Below, in pieces: positions 1 through 9,759 of a DNA stretch of 64,000 bases (position 1 is its first letter; every line of letters begins with the position of its first letter). Below the pieces are notes generated by a model. The model was not told where the DNA came from. It saw only the letters and a list, made by a program, of their open reading frames with translations, and searched no databases. Source of the DNA: Nostoc carneum NIES-2107 (GTDB lineage Bacteria > Cyanobacteriota > Cyanobacteriia > Cyanobacteriales > Nostocaceae); NCBI GenBank assembly GCA_002368155.1, contig AP018180.1:6814561-6878560 (forward strand), in the 5' to 3' direction. The translations under genes and the position numbers were made by a program.

Positions 1-1
1 C

Positions 2-379
2 TATCCTTTTTATGAAGAAGCACAGGAAACATACGGCACAGAATATAGTGAATACGAAGAAATGCTCATCTTCCATGTTGATGAAAATGATTGTGAATAT
101 TACGATGAAGACGACCCCGACAGACCAACACCAATAGATATTCAATTATCTTGGAATAGAACAGCAGATAAGCTTTCCGGCTGGGGCTACTGGGGACAAC
201 AGTTAGAGCATCAATATTGTCGGATCTGCAATCAACCCATGCAATTGTTTTACCAATTAGGTCACGGTATCGAATACGAAGGCAATACTGGATTGGATTA
301 CGATACGGATAATCTCTTGCTAATACTTCAGTGCGCCGAACACAAAGATGAATTTAGTTGTTATGGTAGTGCATTTTAG
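2..379 (+). CDS. DUF1963/YwqG-like protein, 3' part (5' end outside the window)
   Basis: The reading frame is open from the left edge of the window, before the first ATG at 62, so this is the C-terminal part of a gene that starts upstream. The visible part is acidic. It contains a GWGYWGQQ stretch, then a CRICNQPM zinc-ribbon-like CxxC, a QLGHG segment and a final ...LQCAEHKDEFSCYGSAF tail. This order (Gly/Trp segment, CxxC-P-M, Leu-Phe-Gln-Leu, Cys-x-x-His) is the pattern I associate with the C-terminus of DUF1963/YwqG family proteins, whose function is unknown. The family call is by eye. Confidence 0.6.
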   Translation, partial: YPFYEEAQETYGTEYSEYEEMLIFHVDENDCEYYDEDDPDRPTPIDIQLSWNRTADKLSGWGYWGQQLEHQYCRICNQPMQLFYQLGHGIEYEGNTGLDYDTDNLLLILQCAEHKDEFSCYGSAF

Positions 380-407
380 TCATTGGTCATTTGTCATTGG
401 TCATTTG
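380..407. repeat. Two tandem copies of a 14-mer (TCATTGGTCATTTG)
   Basis: Two perfect head-to-tail copies start right after the stop of the preceding gene. The same TCATTGGTCATT word recurs near 20866. This is the short tandem repeat type common between genes in Nostocales. Confidence 0.85.
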
Positions 408-471
408 AGGTTGATATTTTCTACTCTGCTGCCTCAATTCTTTCTGATTTTTTATTAACAAATAAATAACT

Positions 472-813
472 ATGCATACAGGTGCGATCGCTGTATTACT
501 GTTGCTATTTTTGGTGCCGTTTTTTTGGGTTAGTTATCAGACATTGATGAGATTTGGCTGGACATGGATGTTGCTATTTTTACCCATCGCCTGGTTGGTT
601 GGGGTGTTTGTAGGGGCGATCGCAGCTTTATGTATGACTGGAATACTTGAATGGCTAAGTAATCTCAATCAGCCACCTGCCGAATCGGGGTCAATGGGTG
701 GGGTCGCATGGCTAGGTATATGGTTGGTGATAGCGTTGATCACTAGCCCTCTGTTTGCGGCTCTATCTACTTGGCTAACTGCAAATTTCCTATTGCCAGC
801 ATTTAGGAGATAG
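472..813 (+). CDS. Small integral membrane protein, function unknown
   Basis: A 113-residue protein with three or four hydrophobic segments: about residues 5-24, 30-57 and 77-105. The last is rich in Trp, Leu and Ile and leads to a short basic C-terminus (FRR). No catalytic motif is visible. The stop lies 2 bp before the next start, so it is probably cotranscribed with the DUF6745-like gene. The coding part contains the HIP1 cores typical of the host chromosome, which argues for a resident gene. I do not recognise a family. Confidence 0.6.
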   Translation: MHTGAIAVLLLLFLVPFFWVSYQTLMRFGWTWMLLFLPIAWLVGVFVGAIAALCMTGILEWLSNLNQPPAESGSMGGVAWLGIWLVIALITSPLFAALSTWLTANFLLPAFRR

Positions 814-815
814 TT

Positions 816-1829
816 ATGATTGAAAATCTGCCATTTTCAGAAAAAGAGCTTATCATATCTCAAACTCAATCTGAGTGGCGCAATATTAGCAGCACGCCTT
901 TGGATTTAGAGCAAGCAACAATTGCGATTCAAGGATTATATAAATCTGCCGGATTAGCCCAACCAGAAATCCAGTTTGTTGAAAGTCCCGCAGCAGCTAG
1001 AGAGCAGGTTGAGCAAGAAAGTACACAGTCTGACTGTCTGCTACCTGAGTTATGGGATTTGTTGCGCGAGGATTTGTGGCGATCGCTCTCTCGTAGTTTA
1101 GGAACATTGCAACAAGAATTAACTCATAGTATCAGGAATCCGCTAGTTGAGCTATGGGAACGCTCTTTTCAGCGCATTATGTTGGATGCTTTGCATGAAA
1201 TTTTGGGCGATTGTTTAGCAGATTGTCTGCTGCCAGAATGGGGTATTTGCTGGGCGGCGATGTTTGCAGCAGCACATCGGCTAGGAGTGCCGCTAGAACC
1301 AGACAAATACAATCTGTTCTGCAACTATATGCGACAGGTTGGTTGGATGTTTCCTTACGAAGGAGTGGCGATCGCAATTTTGCGTCCTCAAATTCGCTGG
1401 AATAGTGCAGGGGAAATTCATGGCGAAGGGATTCCCGCAATTGAGTTTCCTGATGGCTTTGGTGTCTATGCTTATCGAGGAATAAATCTGCCAGAAAAAT
1501 ATGGTAAAGTCCACCCAACAAACTGGCGCGCCCAGTGGTTACTAGAACCACGAAATGCAGAACTAAGGCGGGTTTTAATTCAAGGCATTGGTTACGATCG
1601 CATTTGCCAAGATTTACAAGCCAAGGAATGCGATCGCTGGCAAGAGTACACTTTACTGAAAATCGAGTCTGAGATTGATGTTGAACCTATACATCTATTG
1701 AAAATGACTTGTCCTAGCACAAATTTTATTCATGCATTGCGAGTACCACCAGATATCAGTTCTGCCCGCGAAGCTATTCGCTGGATTAATTGGGGCATTG
1801 ACCCCACAGAGTTTGCTTTTCAAAGCTGA
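816..1829 (+). CDS. DUF6745-like protein
   Basis: A soluble 337-residue protein. Residues 20-60 read EWRNISSTPLDLEQA...LYKSAGLAQPEIQFVESP. This matches the opening I know from DUF6745 proteins (W-R-x-I-x-x-S-T-x-P-x-D ... Y-x-x-A-G-L-x-x-P). The middle is Trp-rich, and residues 205-270 hold the second conserved stretch (FPDGFGVYAYRGINLP ... EPRNAELRRVLIQGIGYDRI), also typical. The family has no established biochemical role. It follows a small membrane protein by 2 bp, so the two are probably one transcript. The leucine-rich repeats found in some relatives are absent. Confidence 0.65.
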   Translation: MIENLPFSEKELIISQTQSEWRNISSTPLDLEQATIAIQGLYKSAGLAQPEIQFVESPAAAREQVEQESTQSDCLLPELWDLLREDLWRSLSRSLGTLQQELTHSIRNPLVELWERSFQRIMLDALHEILGDCLADCLLPEWGICWAAMFAAAHRLGVPLEPDKYNLFCNYMRQVGWMFPYEGVAIAILRPQIRWNSAGEIHGEGIPAIEFPDGFGVYAYRGINLPEKYGKVHPTNWRAQWLLEPRNAELRRVLIQGIGYDRICQDLQAKECDRWQEYTLLKIESEIDVEPIHLLKMTCPSTNFIHALRVPPDISSAREAIRWINWGIDPTEFAFQS

Positions 1830-1986
1830 TGTGATGCTGCTATGAGGTGATAAATTTCATCCTCAAAGTTCAAATTTTGGCACAAATTATGGTTCAAAAT
1901 GTTCAACCCCTTTTCCTGCAAAGAAGCTAGGTGTAGCTTGTTCTGCAGCAGTGTATAGGGAATTCACAATTTAAAATTCAACTATT

Positions 1987-4446
1987 ATGATGTTCGGATT
2001 TTTTCACTATCCCTCCCATGTAAACAGTTTCATTCCTCATGGGCATTGTTATCTCTGGAAAACAGGACTAGTGTGGCTCCACATTATTTCTGATGCGACA
2101 ATCGCCCTGGCTTATTATTCTATTCCTCTGCTACTGCTTTACCTAATTTCTAAACGCAAAGATGTTCCTTTTAATGGAGTTTTTCTCTTATTTAGTGCTT
2201 TTATCCTTGCCTGTGGTACTGGACATTGGATGGAAATTTGGACGCTTTGGCATCCTGATTACTGGATTACAGGCGTTTTAAAAGCTTTTACTGCAATTAT
2301 TTCCATATATACGGCATTTACATTAATTCACCTCATTCCTCAAGCTCTCACGCTACCCAGCCCCGCTCAGTTAAAAGCTATCAATAGAGACCTTTCACAT
2401 GAAATTATTGAGCGCATAAAAACAGAACAAGCTTTATTACGCATTAGTAAAGCTGTGGAAAGCGTCAGTGATGCTATTGGGATAGCGGATGTTACAGGTA
2501 AGTCAATTTATCAAAATCCTGCCTTTATTAATTTGTTCGGTTATACAGTTGACGCACTGAATGCTGCTGGCGGGCCAGTAGCAGTCTACAACAACCCAGA
2601 ACAAGCACAAAGTGTCTTAACTACTATTGGTAACGGTCAGTCTTGGCGTGGTGAAATCACTATGCAACACGCTAGTGGTAAAACAATGCAAATCGATTTA
2701 CGGGCAGATGCTATTAAAGATCGGACTGGTAAAATTATTGCTTTAGTTGGTGTCCATACAGATATTACTGAGCGTAAGCAAGCAGAAGCGCAACTACAAA
2801 CTGCTCAACAGTTTATGTGTTCTGTGATCCAAGCCATGCCCATAGCAGTCTTTGTTAAAGATGCTACTGACCTGCGATTTGTTTTATGCAATCGAGCAGC
2901 TCAAGAGTTGGTTGGTGTCAGCGCTGATGAAATTTTGGGCAAGACCGATTATGATTTATTTCCTCCACAAGAAGCTGATTTTTTTACCCAGCGAGATCAA
3001 GAAGCTCTAACTAGCAAAAAAGTTGTAGAAATTCCTGAAGAGATAGTTCACCCAAACAGTGGCGAAACCCGCATTTTGCGTATTAGAAAAACTCCCATTA
3101 TCGATTCTCAAGGTCAGCCCAAATATTTGCTAGTAATTCGAGAAGATATCACAGAGCAGAAACAAATCCAGGCTGCACTCACAGCCAGTGAAGCAAAGTT
3201 CCGTAGCTTGGTAGAAAATGCTAACGATGCAATTTATGCTATGACACTTGATGGCATATTTAATTATCTTTCTCCCAACTTTACGCGTATGTTTGGATAT
3301 GAAATATCAGAATTTTTGGGGCAATCTTTCATACCGATGATTCATTCAGAGGATGTGCAAAATTGTATGGAGTTTTTTCACAAAGTTACCCAAACAGGTA
3401 AAAAACAAGCTGGACTTGAAGTAAGAGTTAAACGCAAGGATGGCACCTATGGCTGGATTACATCCAACACTTCCCCTGTAATTGATACTAATCAACAGGT
3501 TGTCAGTTTTCAAGGTATCATTCGCGATATTACTGCCCGAAAACAAGCAGAAGCGCAACTCCAACAGCAAGCAATAGAACTAGCACAGACTCTAAAACAA
3601 TTGCAAACTACTCAATCCCAACTCATCCAAAGCGAAAAAATGTCTTCTTTAGGTCAATTAGTAGCTGGAGTTGCCCACGAAATCAATAATCCAGTTAGTT
3701 TTATTTATGGCAATCTAGCTCACGCTAACAACTATACTCACCAACTACTAAATCTAATTCAGCTTTATCAAAGCAACTACCCAAATCCTGTAGGAGAAAT
3801 TCAACAAGAAATTGAGGCTCTTGACCTTGATTTTTTAATAGATGACATACCAAAACTATTTTCTTCTATGGAAGCAGGTGCTGGGCGTATCCGTCAAATT
3901 GTGGATTCTCTGAGGACTTTCTCGCGACTAGACGAAGCTGAATTGAAATCAGTAGATATCCACAAAGGTATCGAAAGTACCTTGATGATTTTAGATCATC
4001 GCTTGAAACTAAAGCCCAACCATCGACAAATTCAAGTTATTAAAGATTATGGTAATTTACCTTTAGTTGAGTGTTATGCTGGGCCACTAAATCAAGTATT
4101 TTTAAATATTTTGGCAAATGCTTTAGATGCATTAGAAGATTCATTAATTCAAGGAAAACTTACACATAACCAGCCACAAATTAGCATTTGTACTCAACAG
4201 CTACCTAGCAAACAAATAGTTATCCGCATCAGCGATAATGGCCCTGGGATTCCCGAACAAGTTAGGCAAAAGTTATTTGACCCGTTTTTTACTACCAAAG
4301 CTGTAGGTAAAGGTACTGGTTTAGGTTTATCTATTAGCTATCAAATTATTACTGAGCGACATGGTGGGTCGTTACAGTGTATTTCCTCACCAAATGAAGG
4401 AGCAGAATTTATCATTGAAATTCCAGTTGCACAGACGAATAAGTAA
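1987..4446 (+). CDS. Ethylene-receptor-like hybrid-free sensor histidine kinase (ETR1-type membrane domain, three PAS domains)
   Basis: An 819-residue membrane sensor kinase. The N-terminal three-helix domain carries D36, Y43, I46, P47, C76 and H80. Their spacing equals that of D25, Y32, I35, P36, C65 and H69 of plant ETR1, the residues that bind Cu(I) and ethylene; Cys and His lie in CGTGHW. A short coiled coil follows, then three PAS modules, each ending in a DIT(E/A)[12 protein letters not shown] linker (about residues 150-265, 275-395 and 400-520). The dimerisation helix carries phospho-acceptor H564 in VAHEINNP. The ATPase domain has an N box ([10 protein letters not shown]) and G boxes ([16 protein letters not shown]). 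Synechocystis Slr1212 (SynEtr1/UirS) has the same membrane domain but also a photosensory GAF domain, which is absent here. No response regulator is adjacent, and no receiver domain is fused. Confidence 0.9.
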   Translation: MMFGFFHYPSHVNSFIPHGHCYLWKTGLVWLHIISDATIALAYYSIPLLLLYLISKRKDVPFNGVFLLFSAFILACGTGHWMEIWTLWHPDYWITGVLKAFTAIISIYTAFTLIHLIPQALTLPSPAQLKAINRDLSHEIIERIKTEQALLRISKAVESVSDAIGIADVTGKSIYQNPAFINLFGYTVDALNAAGGPVAVYNNPEQAQSVLTTIGNGQSWRGEITMQHASGKTMQIDLRADAIKDRTGKIIALVGVHTDITERKQAEAQLQTAQQFMCSVIQAMPIAVFVKDATDLRFVLCNRAAQELVGVSADEILGKTDYDLFPPQEADFFTQRDQEALTSKKVVEIPEEIVHPNSGETRILRIRKTPIIDSQGQPKYLLVIREDITEQKQIQAALTASEAKFRSLVENANDAIYAMTLDGIFNYLSPNFTRMFGYEISEFLGQSFIPMIHSEDVQNCMEFFHKVTQTGKKQAGLEVRVKRKDGTYGWITSNTSPVIDTNQQVVSFQGIIRDITARKQAEAQLQQQAIELAQTLKQLQTTQSQLIQSEKMSSLGQLVAGVAHEINNPVSFIYGNLAHANNYTHQLLNLIQLYQSNYPNPVGEIQQEIEALDLDFLIDDIPKLFSSMEAGAGRIRQIVDSLRTFSRLDEAELKSVDIHKGIESTLMILDHRLKLKPNHRQIQVIKDYGNLPLVECYAGPLNQVFLNILANALDALEDSLIQGKLTHNQPQISICTQQLPSKQIVIRISDNGPGIPEQVRQKLFDPFFTTKAVGKGTGLGLSISYQIITERHGGSLQCISSPNEGAEFIIEIPVAQTNK

Positions 4447-4615
4447 TATTAATTTGCTGAGTGACAAATTACAATCTGCGATCGCACTTCCAACTGTGGA
4501 TAAAAATATTACCTGCTATTCTGTTTGCTGAATTGAAAACCCATCTATAGAGCGTTAAACTATTAAAGCTCCATCCCTAATATGGTTATTAGTGTTTTTC
4601 GCATCATCAGGTGTT

Positions 4616-5653
4616 ATGAATAATCCCCTTTTAGACTACAATCCCAGTGGTGTTGGTGAAATTAATGGTAACCTCTTAGGTTTACCCTTCGATTACGAGT
4701 CTGCAAAATTGATTGTGTTTGCTGTGCCTTGGGAAGTCACAGTTTCTTATGGTGCAGGAACCGCCAACGGGCCGCAGCAGATTTTGGATGCATCGACTCA
4801 ATTAGATTTATTTGATTTTGATAATCCTGATGGTTGGAAACAAGGAATTTTCATGATGGAAATTCCCCAAGATATTTTAGAAAAGAATGAATATTACCGA
4901 GGTTTAGCCGCAAAAATTATTGAACGCCTAGCCCAAGGGAAAACACTGGCAGGTGCGCCAGATTTAACACCTGTGCTTACGGAAATTAATCAGGCTTCGC
5001 AACAAGTCAATCAATGGTTGTTTGAGAATTGCCAAAAAGCAATTAATGATGGTAAGCGAGTGGCAGTGATTGGGGGCGATCACAGTTCACCTTTAGGATA
5101 TTTTCAGGCTTTAGCAGCTAAGTATCCTGACTATGGCATTTTACACTTAGATGCCCACGCAGATTTACGGGATGCATACGAGGGATTTGAGTTTTCTCAT
5201 GCGTCGATTATGTTCAACGCCATGAAAATACCGCAGATTACCAAGTTAGTGCAGGTGGCTTTGCGAGATATTTGCCACGATGAAGTGCAAATAATTGACG
5301 AATCGCGCGATCGCATTATTGCCTATTACGACCCAGCTATAAAACAAAAACTCTATTCGGGAACAACTTGGATTAATTTGTGTCAAGAAATTGTCAGCAA
5401 CTTACCGGAATTCGTTCACATCAGCTTTGATGTTGATGGTTTAGATCCTAAACTCTGCCCAAGTACAGGGACTCCGGTTCCTGGTGGCTTGGAATTAGAA
5501 CAAGCGTTCTGCCTGTTCCGTGAATTAGTGAAGAGTGGCAGAAAAATTATTGGCTTTGATGTCTGCGAAGTCGGTGATGCTGAATGGGATGGTAATGTCG
5601 GGGCGCGAATCGTTTACAAACTAGCTAATTTCATGGATTTATCGTGGCGATAA
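4616..5653 (+). CDS. speB: Agmatinase / ureohydrolase family enzyme
   Basis: A 345-residue metal-dependent ureohydrolase, which splits a guanidino compound to urea and an amine. Metal-ligand motifs are all present: GGDHSSP, DAHADLRD and SFDVDGLDP, followed by TGTPVPGG. I chose the ATG at 4616 (MNNPLLDYN); a GTG at 4592 in frame would add eight residues. Filamentous cyanobacteria use an enzyme of this type in arginine catabolism, with agmatine as substrate. However, the same fold includes the nickel guanidine hydrolases of cyanobacteria, so the substrate cannot be fixed from the motifs. No guanidine riboswitch pattern is apparent upstream. It stands alone between the kinase and the glycosyltransferase. 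Confidence 0.85.
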   Translation: MNNPLLDYNPSGVGEINGNLLGLPFDYESAKLIVFAVPWEVTVSYGAGTANGPQQILDASTQLDLFDFDNPDGWKQGIFMMEIPQDILEKNEYYRGLAAKIIERLAQGKTLAGAPDLTPVLTEINQASQQVNQWLFENCQKAINDGKRVAVIGGDHSSPLGYFQALAAKYPDYGILHLDAHADLRDAYEGFEFSHASIMFNAMKIPQITKLVQVALRDICHDEVQIIDESRDRIIAYYDPAIKQKLYSGTTWINLCQEIVSNLPEFVHISFDVDGLDPKLCPSTGTPVPGGLELEQAFCLFRELVKSGRKIIGFDVCEVGDAEWDGNVGARIVYKLANFMDLSWR

Positions 5654-5855
5654 ATCAGACGATTCCGGACATAAAATCCCCGGCTCAATATCACTTTTTA
5701 CATCAAAAAACAACTGCCTTTAGACAGATGCAAAAAGATTCCTGGGTCTGTCAGATTAAAAACGTGAACTCAAATTACACTCACTGGAGATGAGTTTTTC
5801 GGTTCTACTCACCCAATTTGCCAAGTTCGCGGCAATCAAAGTGAAAGTCAATTGC

Positions 5856-5887
5856 AGATATCGAGGAAGAATTGTCTTCCCATATCT
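5856..5887 (+). promoter_or_regulatory. Hairpin in the leader of the glycosyltransferase gene
   Basis: AGATAT...GGAAGA pairs with TCTTCC.ATATCT around a 4-nt loop, about 50 bp before the start codon. The rest of the 285-bp gap (5654-5938) shows nothing that I can name. A regulatory role is only a guess. Confidence 0.35.
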
Positions 5888-5938
5888 CAAATCAAGTCCA
5901 AGTGACAGGGACTTTTGACTTCTGAACCCTATACAGCT

Positions 5939-7030
5939 ATGAAAATCGCACAAATCGCACCCCTGTGGGAACAAGTTCCGCCTGTAACCTACGGTGGAAC
6001 AGAGCTTGTAGTGAGCCGTTTGACTGATGAACTGGTACGCAGAGGTCACGAAGTGACACTATTTGCATCCGGTGATTCTCAAACTCTAGCTCGTTTAGAA
6101 GCTGGAAGTCCGCGTGCTTTGCGTTTGGATACTAGCATTAAAGAACCCATAATGTATGAACTCATGCATGTTGGGGAAGTATTTCAACGCGCTGAGGAGT
6201 TCGATATTATCCACTCCCATGTTGGCGTTTGGTCGTTACCTTTAGCGAGTGTTGTTGCCACACCAACAGTGCATACCTTGCATGGTATCTTTACCAACGA
6301 CAATACTAAAGTATTTCGACAATACAAAACGCAACCATTCATCAGCATTAGTGATGCTCAACGGTTGTTAAACCTCAATTATGCTGCCACCGTTTATAAC
6401 GGTATCAGCGTCGAAAAATTCCCATTTTTTGCTGAACCCCAAGATCCACCATATTTAGCGTTCCTGGGACGCTTCTCACCAGAGAAAGGGCCACAACATG
6501 CGATCGCCATTGCCAAAAAGACAGGTTGGCGCTTAAAAATGGCTGGTAAAGTCGATGTAGTCGATAAAAAGTTTTTTGAAGAAGAAGTTGCGCCCCATAT
6601 AGATGGTAAGCAAATAGAATTTTTAGGCGAAGTTAATCACGGACAAAAAGCTGAACTGTTGGGTAATGCAGCAGTTACTCTGTTCCCTATCACCTGGTGC
6701 GAACCCTTTGGGTTGGTGATGGCTGAATCTATGGCGACTGGTACACCAGTGATCGCCATGAACATGGGTTCTGTGTCAGAAGTAATTGCTAATGGCGAGA
6801 CTGGTTATGTTTGCCAAAGTTACGACGAAATGGCAGATATGATTCCTAAAGCTTTAAAACTCAGTCGCCAAAAATGCCGCGAACATGTCGAGACGAAATT
6901 TAGCGTCACCCAAATGGTTGACGGTTATGAAGCAGTCTACGAAAAAATCGTTGGCGATCGCAACTTCAGACATTGGTTCAATGCTGCAATCAGAAACTCT
7001 TTAGAATCTCTCACCTCTTTAAAACGCTAG
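5939..7030 (+). CDS. Glycosyltransferase family 4 (GT-B fold)
   Basis: A 363-residue retaining glycosyltransferase. I start it at the ATG at 5939 (MKIAQIAPLWEQVPP); the frame is open to a TTG at 5915. The N-terminal domain has the GGTELVVSRLTDELVRRGHEVTLFA acceptor-side pattern. The C-terminal domain opens with FLGRFSPEKGPQHAI and carries the nucleotide-sugar motif E-P-F-G-L-V-x-x-E-S-M-A-x-G-T-P, with the two glutamates that contact the donor. There is no signal peptide, so it is cytosolic or membrane-associated. Donor and acceptor cannot be read from the sequence. An intrinsic terminator follows at 7104. Confidence 0.9.
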   Translation: MKIAQIAPLWEQVPPVTYGGTELVVSRLTDELVRRGHEVTLFASGDSQTLARLEAGSPRALRLDTSIKEPIMYELMHVGEVFQRAEEFDIIHSHVGVWSLPLASVVATPTVHTLHGIFTNDNTKVFRQYKTQPFISISDAQRLLNLNYAATVYNGISVEKFPFFAEPQDPPYLAFLGRFSPEKGPQHAIAIAKKTGWRLKMAGKVDVVDKKFFEEEVAPHIDGKQIEFLGEVNHGQKAELLGNAAVTLFPITWCEPFGLVMAESMATGTPVIAMNMGSVSEVIANGETGYVCQSYDEMADMIPKALKLSRQKCREHVETKFSVTQMVDGYEAVYEKIVGDRNFRHWFNAAIRNSLESLTSLKR

Positions 7031-7103
7031 TCAGAAATTTCTGTTAGCAAATCTTGCTTAGCTTTCAAACTTGTACAAACTAAACAATAATCAATCTACA
7101 TTT

Positions 7104-7133
7104 GCTCCCCTCATACGGGAGCTTTTATTTTAT
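7104..7133 (+). terminator. Intrinsic terminator after the glycosyltransferase gene
   Basis: GCTCCC / GGGAGC, a 6-bp stem with a 7-nt loop, is followed by TTTTATTTTAT, 74 bp beyond the stop codon. Confidence 0.75.
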
Positions 7134-7177
7134 CCGGAATAATAGACCTTTTGCAAAAGTACTTTTTGTAAGAGATG

Positions 7178-7256
7178 GAAAAAGGGGAAGGGAAAAAAGG
7201 GGAATGGGTAAGGGGAAAATACAAAACCTTTCCCCCTTTACCCTTACCCTTTTCCC
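7178..7256. repeat. Purine-rich imperfect inverted repeat
   Basis: A G/A-rich left arm (GGGGAATGGGTAAGGGGAAAA) is mirrored by a C/T-rich right arm (CCCCCTTTACCCTTACCC) around a short spacer. A similar element follows larC at 16109. It looks like a dispersed hairpin repeat. An open frame of about 79 codons runs through it, but low complexity argues against coding. It fills most of the 7031-7330 gap. Confidence 0.6.
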
Positions 7257-7330
7257 AACTTCCGCAAGAAGTCTAGTCCCCACACCCCAAGCTATGGTTA
7301 AGCTAGATAAAGTCATATTAAGTATTAATA

Positions 7331-8167
7331 ATGCCTAGTATTAAACAGCACGTAGGCACTTTAGCTAAAAAATTTGTGCCATCCCAAAGATTTCTACGAA
7401 CACAAGAATCTACTATTGACAGCATCCATGTTATTCAAACAGCGCTAGATGTGCGGTCGATTAAAGTGCTGAACTGGAATATTGCCAAGAAAAATTATGA
7501 CAAAACTTGGTTACAGGATTTTTTCAATATTCTTGAGGAATATCAACCAGACCTAATTTTCTTACAAGAATTCCGCCTAGATGTAGATGCCCAGAAAGTC
7601 GCAGAATTGATAAATATGAGTTGGAATTTTGCGCCTAACTTTATTGATGCTCATCATCAAACTTACGCGGGAATTTTCACAGCAGCTAAAATTAGTCCCT
7701 TAAAAAAGAGAGCTATCATCACAAAACATTATGAACCGATTATTAAAACTCCTAAAGTTTCCCTGATTACAGAGTATCCCCTATCTCATCACCAAGATAG
7801 CCTTTTAACTATCAATAGCCATTTAATAAATTTTGTAAATATCACTAAGTTTAAAACTCAACTACAAGAATTAGAAATCGCCCTATCTACCCATCAAGGG
7901 CCAATAATCTTTGCCGGAGACTTTAACACCTGGAGTCGCAAACGAGCATTACTTTTATATAAAGTAGCTACTCGCTTAGGATTAGTGCCAGTAGCTTTTG
8001 CACCTCATCAAAGTAAGAAAATTAAACGCTTCTTATTATCACCACCTTTAGACTATATATTTTACCGAGGACTCAATGAACAAAAAACCAGTGCCAAAGT
8101 ACTAGAACATATTAATTCATCCGATCACAAGCCATTATTGGCAGAATTTAGCTATATCAATAATTAA
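7331..8167 (+). CDS. Endonuclease/exonuclease/phosphatase (EEP) family protein
   Basis: A 278-residue protein with the EEP fold signatures in order: LNWNIAKK (residues about 45-52), DLIFLQEFRLD with the metal-binding Glu, FAGDFNTWS with the catalytic Asp and Asn, and SSDHKPLLAEF with the final Asp-His pair. This superfamily includes DNA repair nucleases, phosphodiesterases and sphingomyelinase-like enzymes. It begins 21 bp before a cardiolipin synthase gene, which makes a phospholipid or nucleotide phosphodiester substrate plausible but does not settle it. No signal peptide is visible. Confidence 0.8.
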   Translation: MPSIKQHVGTLAKKFVPSQRFLRTQESTIDSIHVIQTALDVRSIKVLNWNIAKKNYDKTWLQDFFNILEEYQPDLIFLQEFRLDVDAQKVAELINMSWNFAPNFIDAHHQTYAGIFTAAKISPLKKRAIITKHYEPIIKTPKVSLITEYPLSHHQDSLLTINSHLINFVNITKFKTQLQELEIALSTHQGPIIFAGDFNTWSRKRALLLYKVATRLGLVPVAFAPHQSKKIKRFLLSPPLDYIFYRGLNEQKTSAKVLEHINSSDHKPLLAEFSYINN

Positions 8168-8188
8168 AATAATTAATATAAATTGGGA

Positions 8189-9631
8189 ATGCTTATAGAT
8201 ACTGGTGCTATAACTTTTTTTAGTGCAGCTACAGTTGTGGTTCATGCTTTAGGAATCGCCCATGCAGCTCATGCAGTGATGAATGTTCGTTCTTCTCAAG
8301 GAGCGATCGCCTGGGGAATTTCTTTAATAACCTTTCCTTGGCTAGCTATTCCCTTGTATTGGATTTTGGGTAGAACTAAATTTCATGGATATGGAGAAGC
8401 CTTGCGCTTAGTTTATGCACAGCACCATAAGCTAGCTCGTCAAACCTATAATGATATTGCCAAATTTAAAGTCCCGCTATCAGACAAAATAGCGACTTTG
8501 CAGCCATTAGCCGAGACATTTACAGGGATTCCTTTTACATCAGGTAATGCAGCCGAATTGCTGATTGATGGAAAGAGAACTTATGAAGCCATGTTGAGTG
8601 CGATCGCCATTGCCACCAATTATATTTTGCTGCAATCTTACATCGTTAATGATGACCAAGCAGGTCACGAGTTTAAAGAAGCATTAATTGCGAAAGCCCA
8701 GCAAGGAGTTAATATTTACTTTCTCTACGATGAAATAGGCTCTAACAAATTATCTCGTTCTTATCTTCAATCGCTACGAAAATCTGGTATTCAAGTTAGT
8801 GCTTTTCATACCACCAAAGGTAAAGGTAATCGCTTCCAACTCAACTTTCGCAACCACCGCAAAATTTTAGTAGTAGATGGGGAAATAGCTTTTGTTGGTG
8901 GTTTGAATATTGGTGACGAATATTTAGGAAAAAATCCTCGCCTTAGTCCTTGGCGAGACACTCACATGAAATTACAAGGGCCGACCGTCCAAAGCTTACA
9001 AGCATCTTTTCTGCAAGATTGGTATTGGGCGACTCGACAATTACTTGATGTTAATTGGCAGATTAAACCTAACCGCGAACTGAATCAAAGTGCATTGGTA
9101 CTTCCCACAGGGCCCGCAGATCGTTTAAAAGCCTGTAATCTTTTCTTTGTTAATGCAATCAATGAAGCTCAAAATTGCCTATGGATTGCTACTCCTTATT
9201 TTGTCCCAGATGAGGCTACTTTAACAGCATTGAAACTCGCTACAATGCGTGGCGTAGATGTGCGAATACTCTTACCAAATCGCCCCGATCACTTATTTGT
9301 TTATCTCTGTTCTTTTTCCTACTATAACGAAATGGAGGCGTTTGGAATCAAACTTTATCGCTACAAACATGGATTCATGCACCAAAAAATCATCCTCATC
9401 GATGACGACATGGCAGGGGTAGGAACAGTTAACTTAGATAATCGTTCATTCTTCCTCAACTTTGAAGTCATGGGTTTTGTGGCTGCTCCCCAATTTGTAG
9501 CTAGTGTAGAGAAAATGTTAAAGGATGATTTGGCAGTTTCTGTTGCTGTTGATTTCTCTGAATATAAAAGAAAACCACTGTGGTTTAAGTTGGCTGTGAG
9601 AATCTCTCGTTTGTTAATGCCATTGCTATAA
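8189..9631 (+). CDS. cls: Cardiolipin synthase, phospholipase D superfamily
   Basis: A 480-residue protein, the usual length for bacterial cardiolipin synthases, which join two phosphatidylglycerols (or equivalents) into cardiolipin in the plasma membrane. Two hydrophobic segments lie at the N-terminus (about residues 5-25 and 37-57, the latter ending in the typical WILGRTKF). The two HKD motifs are HRKILVVD and HQKIILID, each followed by the GG/GT-N(L/I)-(D/G) pattern. I start it at ATG 8189; a TTG two codons upstream is also in frame. It is closely spaced after the EEP gene, so the two may form an operon. Confidence 0.88.
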   Translation: MLIDTGAITFFSAATVVVHALGIAHAAHAVMNVRSSQGAIAWGISLITFPWLAIPLYWILGRTKFHGYGEALRLVYAQHHKLARQTYNDIAKFKVPLSDKIATLQPLAETFTGIPFTSGNAAELLIDGKRTYEAMLSAIAIATNYILLQSYIVNDDQAGHEFKEALIAKAQQGVNIYFLYDEIGSNKLSRSYLQSLRKSGIQVSAFHTTKGKGNRFQLNFRNHRKILVVDGEIAFVGGLNIGDEYLGKNPRLSPWRDTHMKLQGPTVQSLQASFLQDWYWATRQLLDVNWQIKPNRELNQSALVLPTGPADRLKACNLFFVNAINEAQNCLWIATPYFVPDEATLTALKLATMRGVDVRILLPNRPDHLFVYLCSFSYYNEMEAFGIKLYRYKHGFMHQKIILIDDDMAGVGTVNLDNRSFFLNFEVMGFVAAPQFVASVEKMLKDDLAVSVAVDFSEYKRKPLWFKLAVRISRLLMPLL

Positions 9632-9759
9632 AAGACAGAGCAAAACAGAATTAAAATAGTACAATTAAACTATATAAGGAAAGAAAATTTTTTATAGCCT
9701 TTTATCTGAGAAAGTATCAAGGCTAGCAATGATTTACCAGGTTGAAGGAGGTGGTTACA

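Noticed and set aside
4446-4616. Guanidine riboswitch before the agmatinase-family gene
   Set aside because: Looked for because some family members hydrolyse guanidine; no ykkC-type conserved blocks are visible in this 170-bp gap.
7102-7338. 78-codon open frame after the glycosyltransferase gene
   Set aside because: It runs through a terminator and a low-complexity purine inverted repeat, with a matching frame on the other strand.
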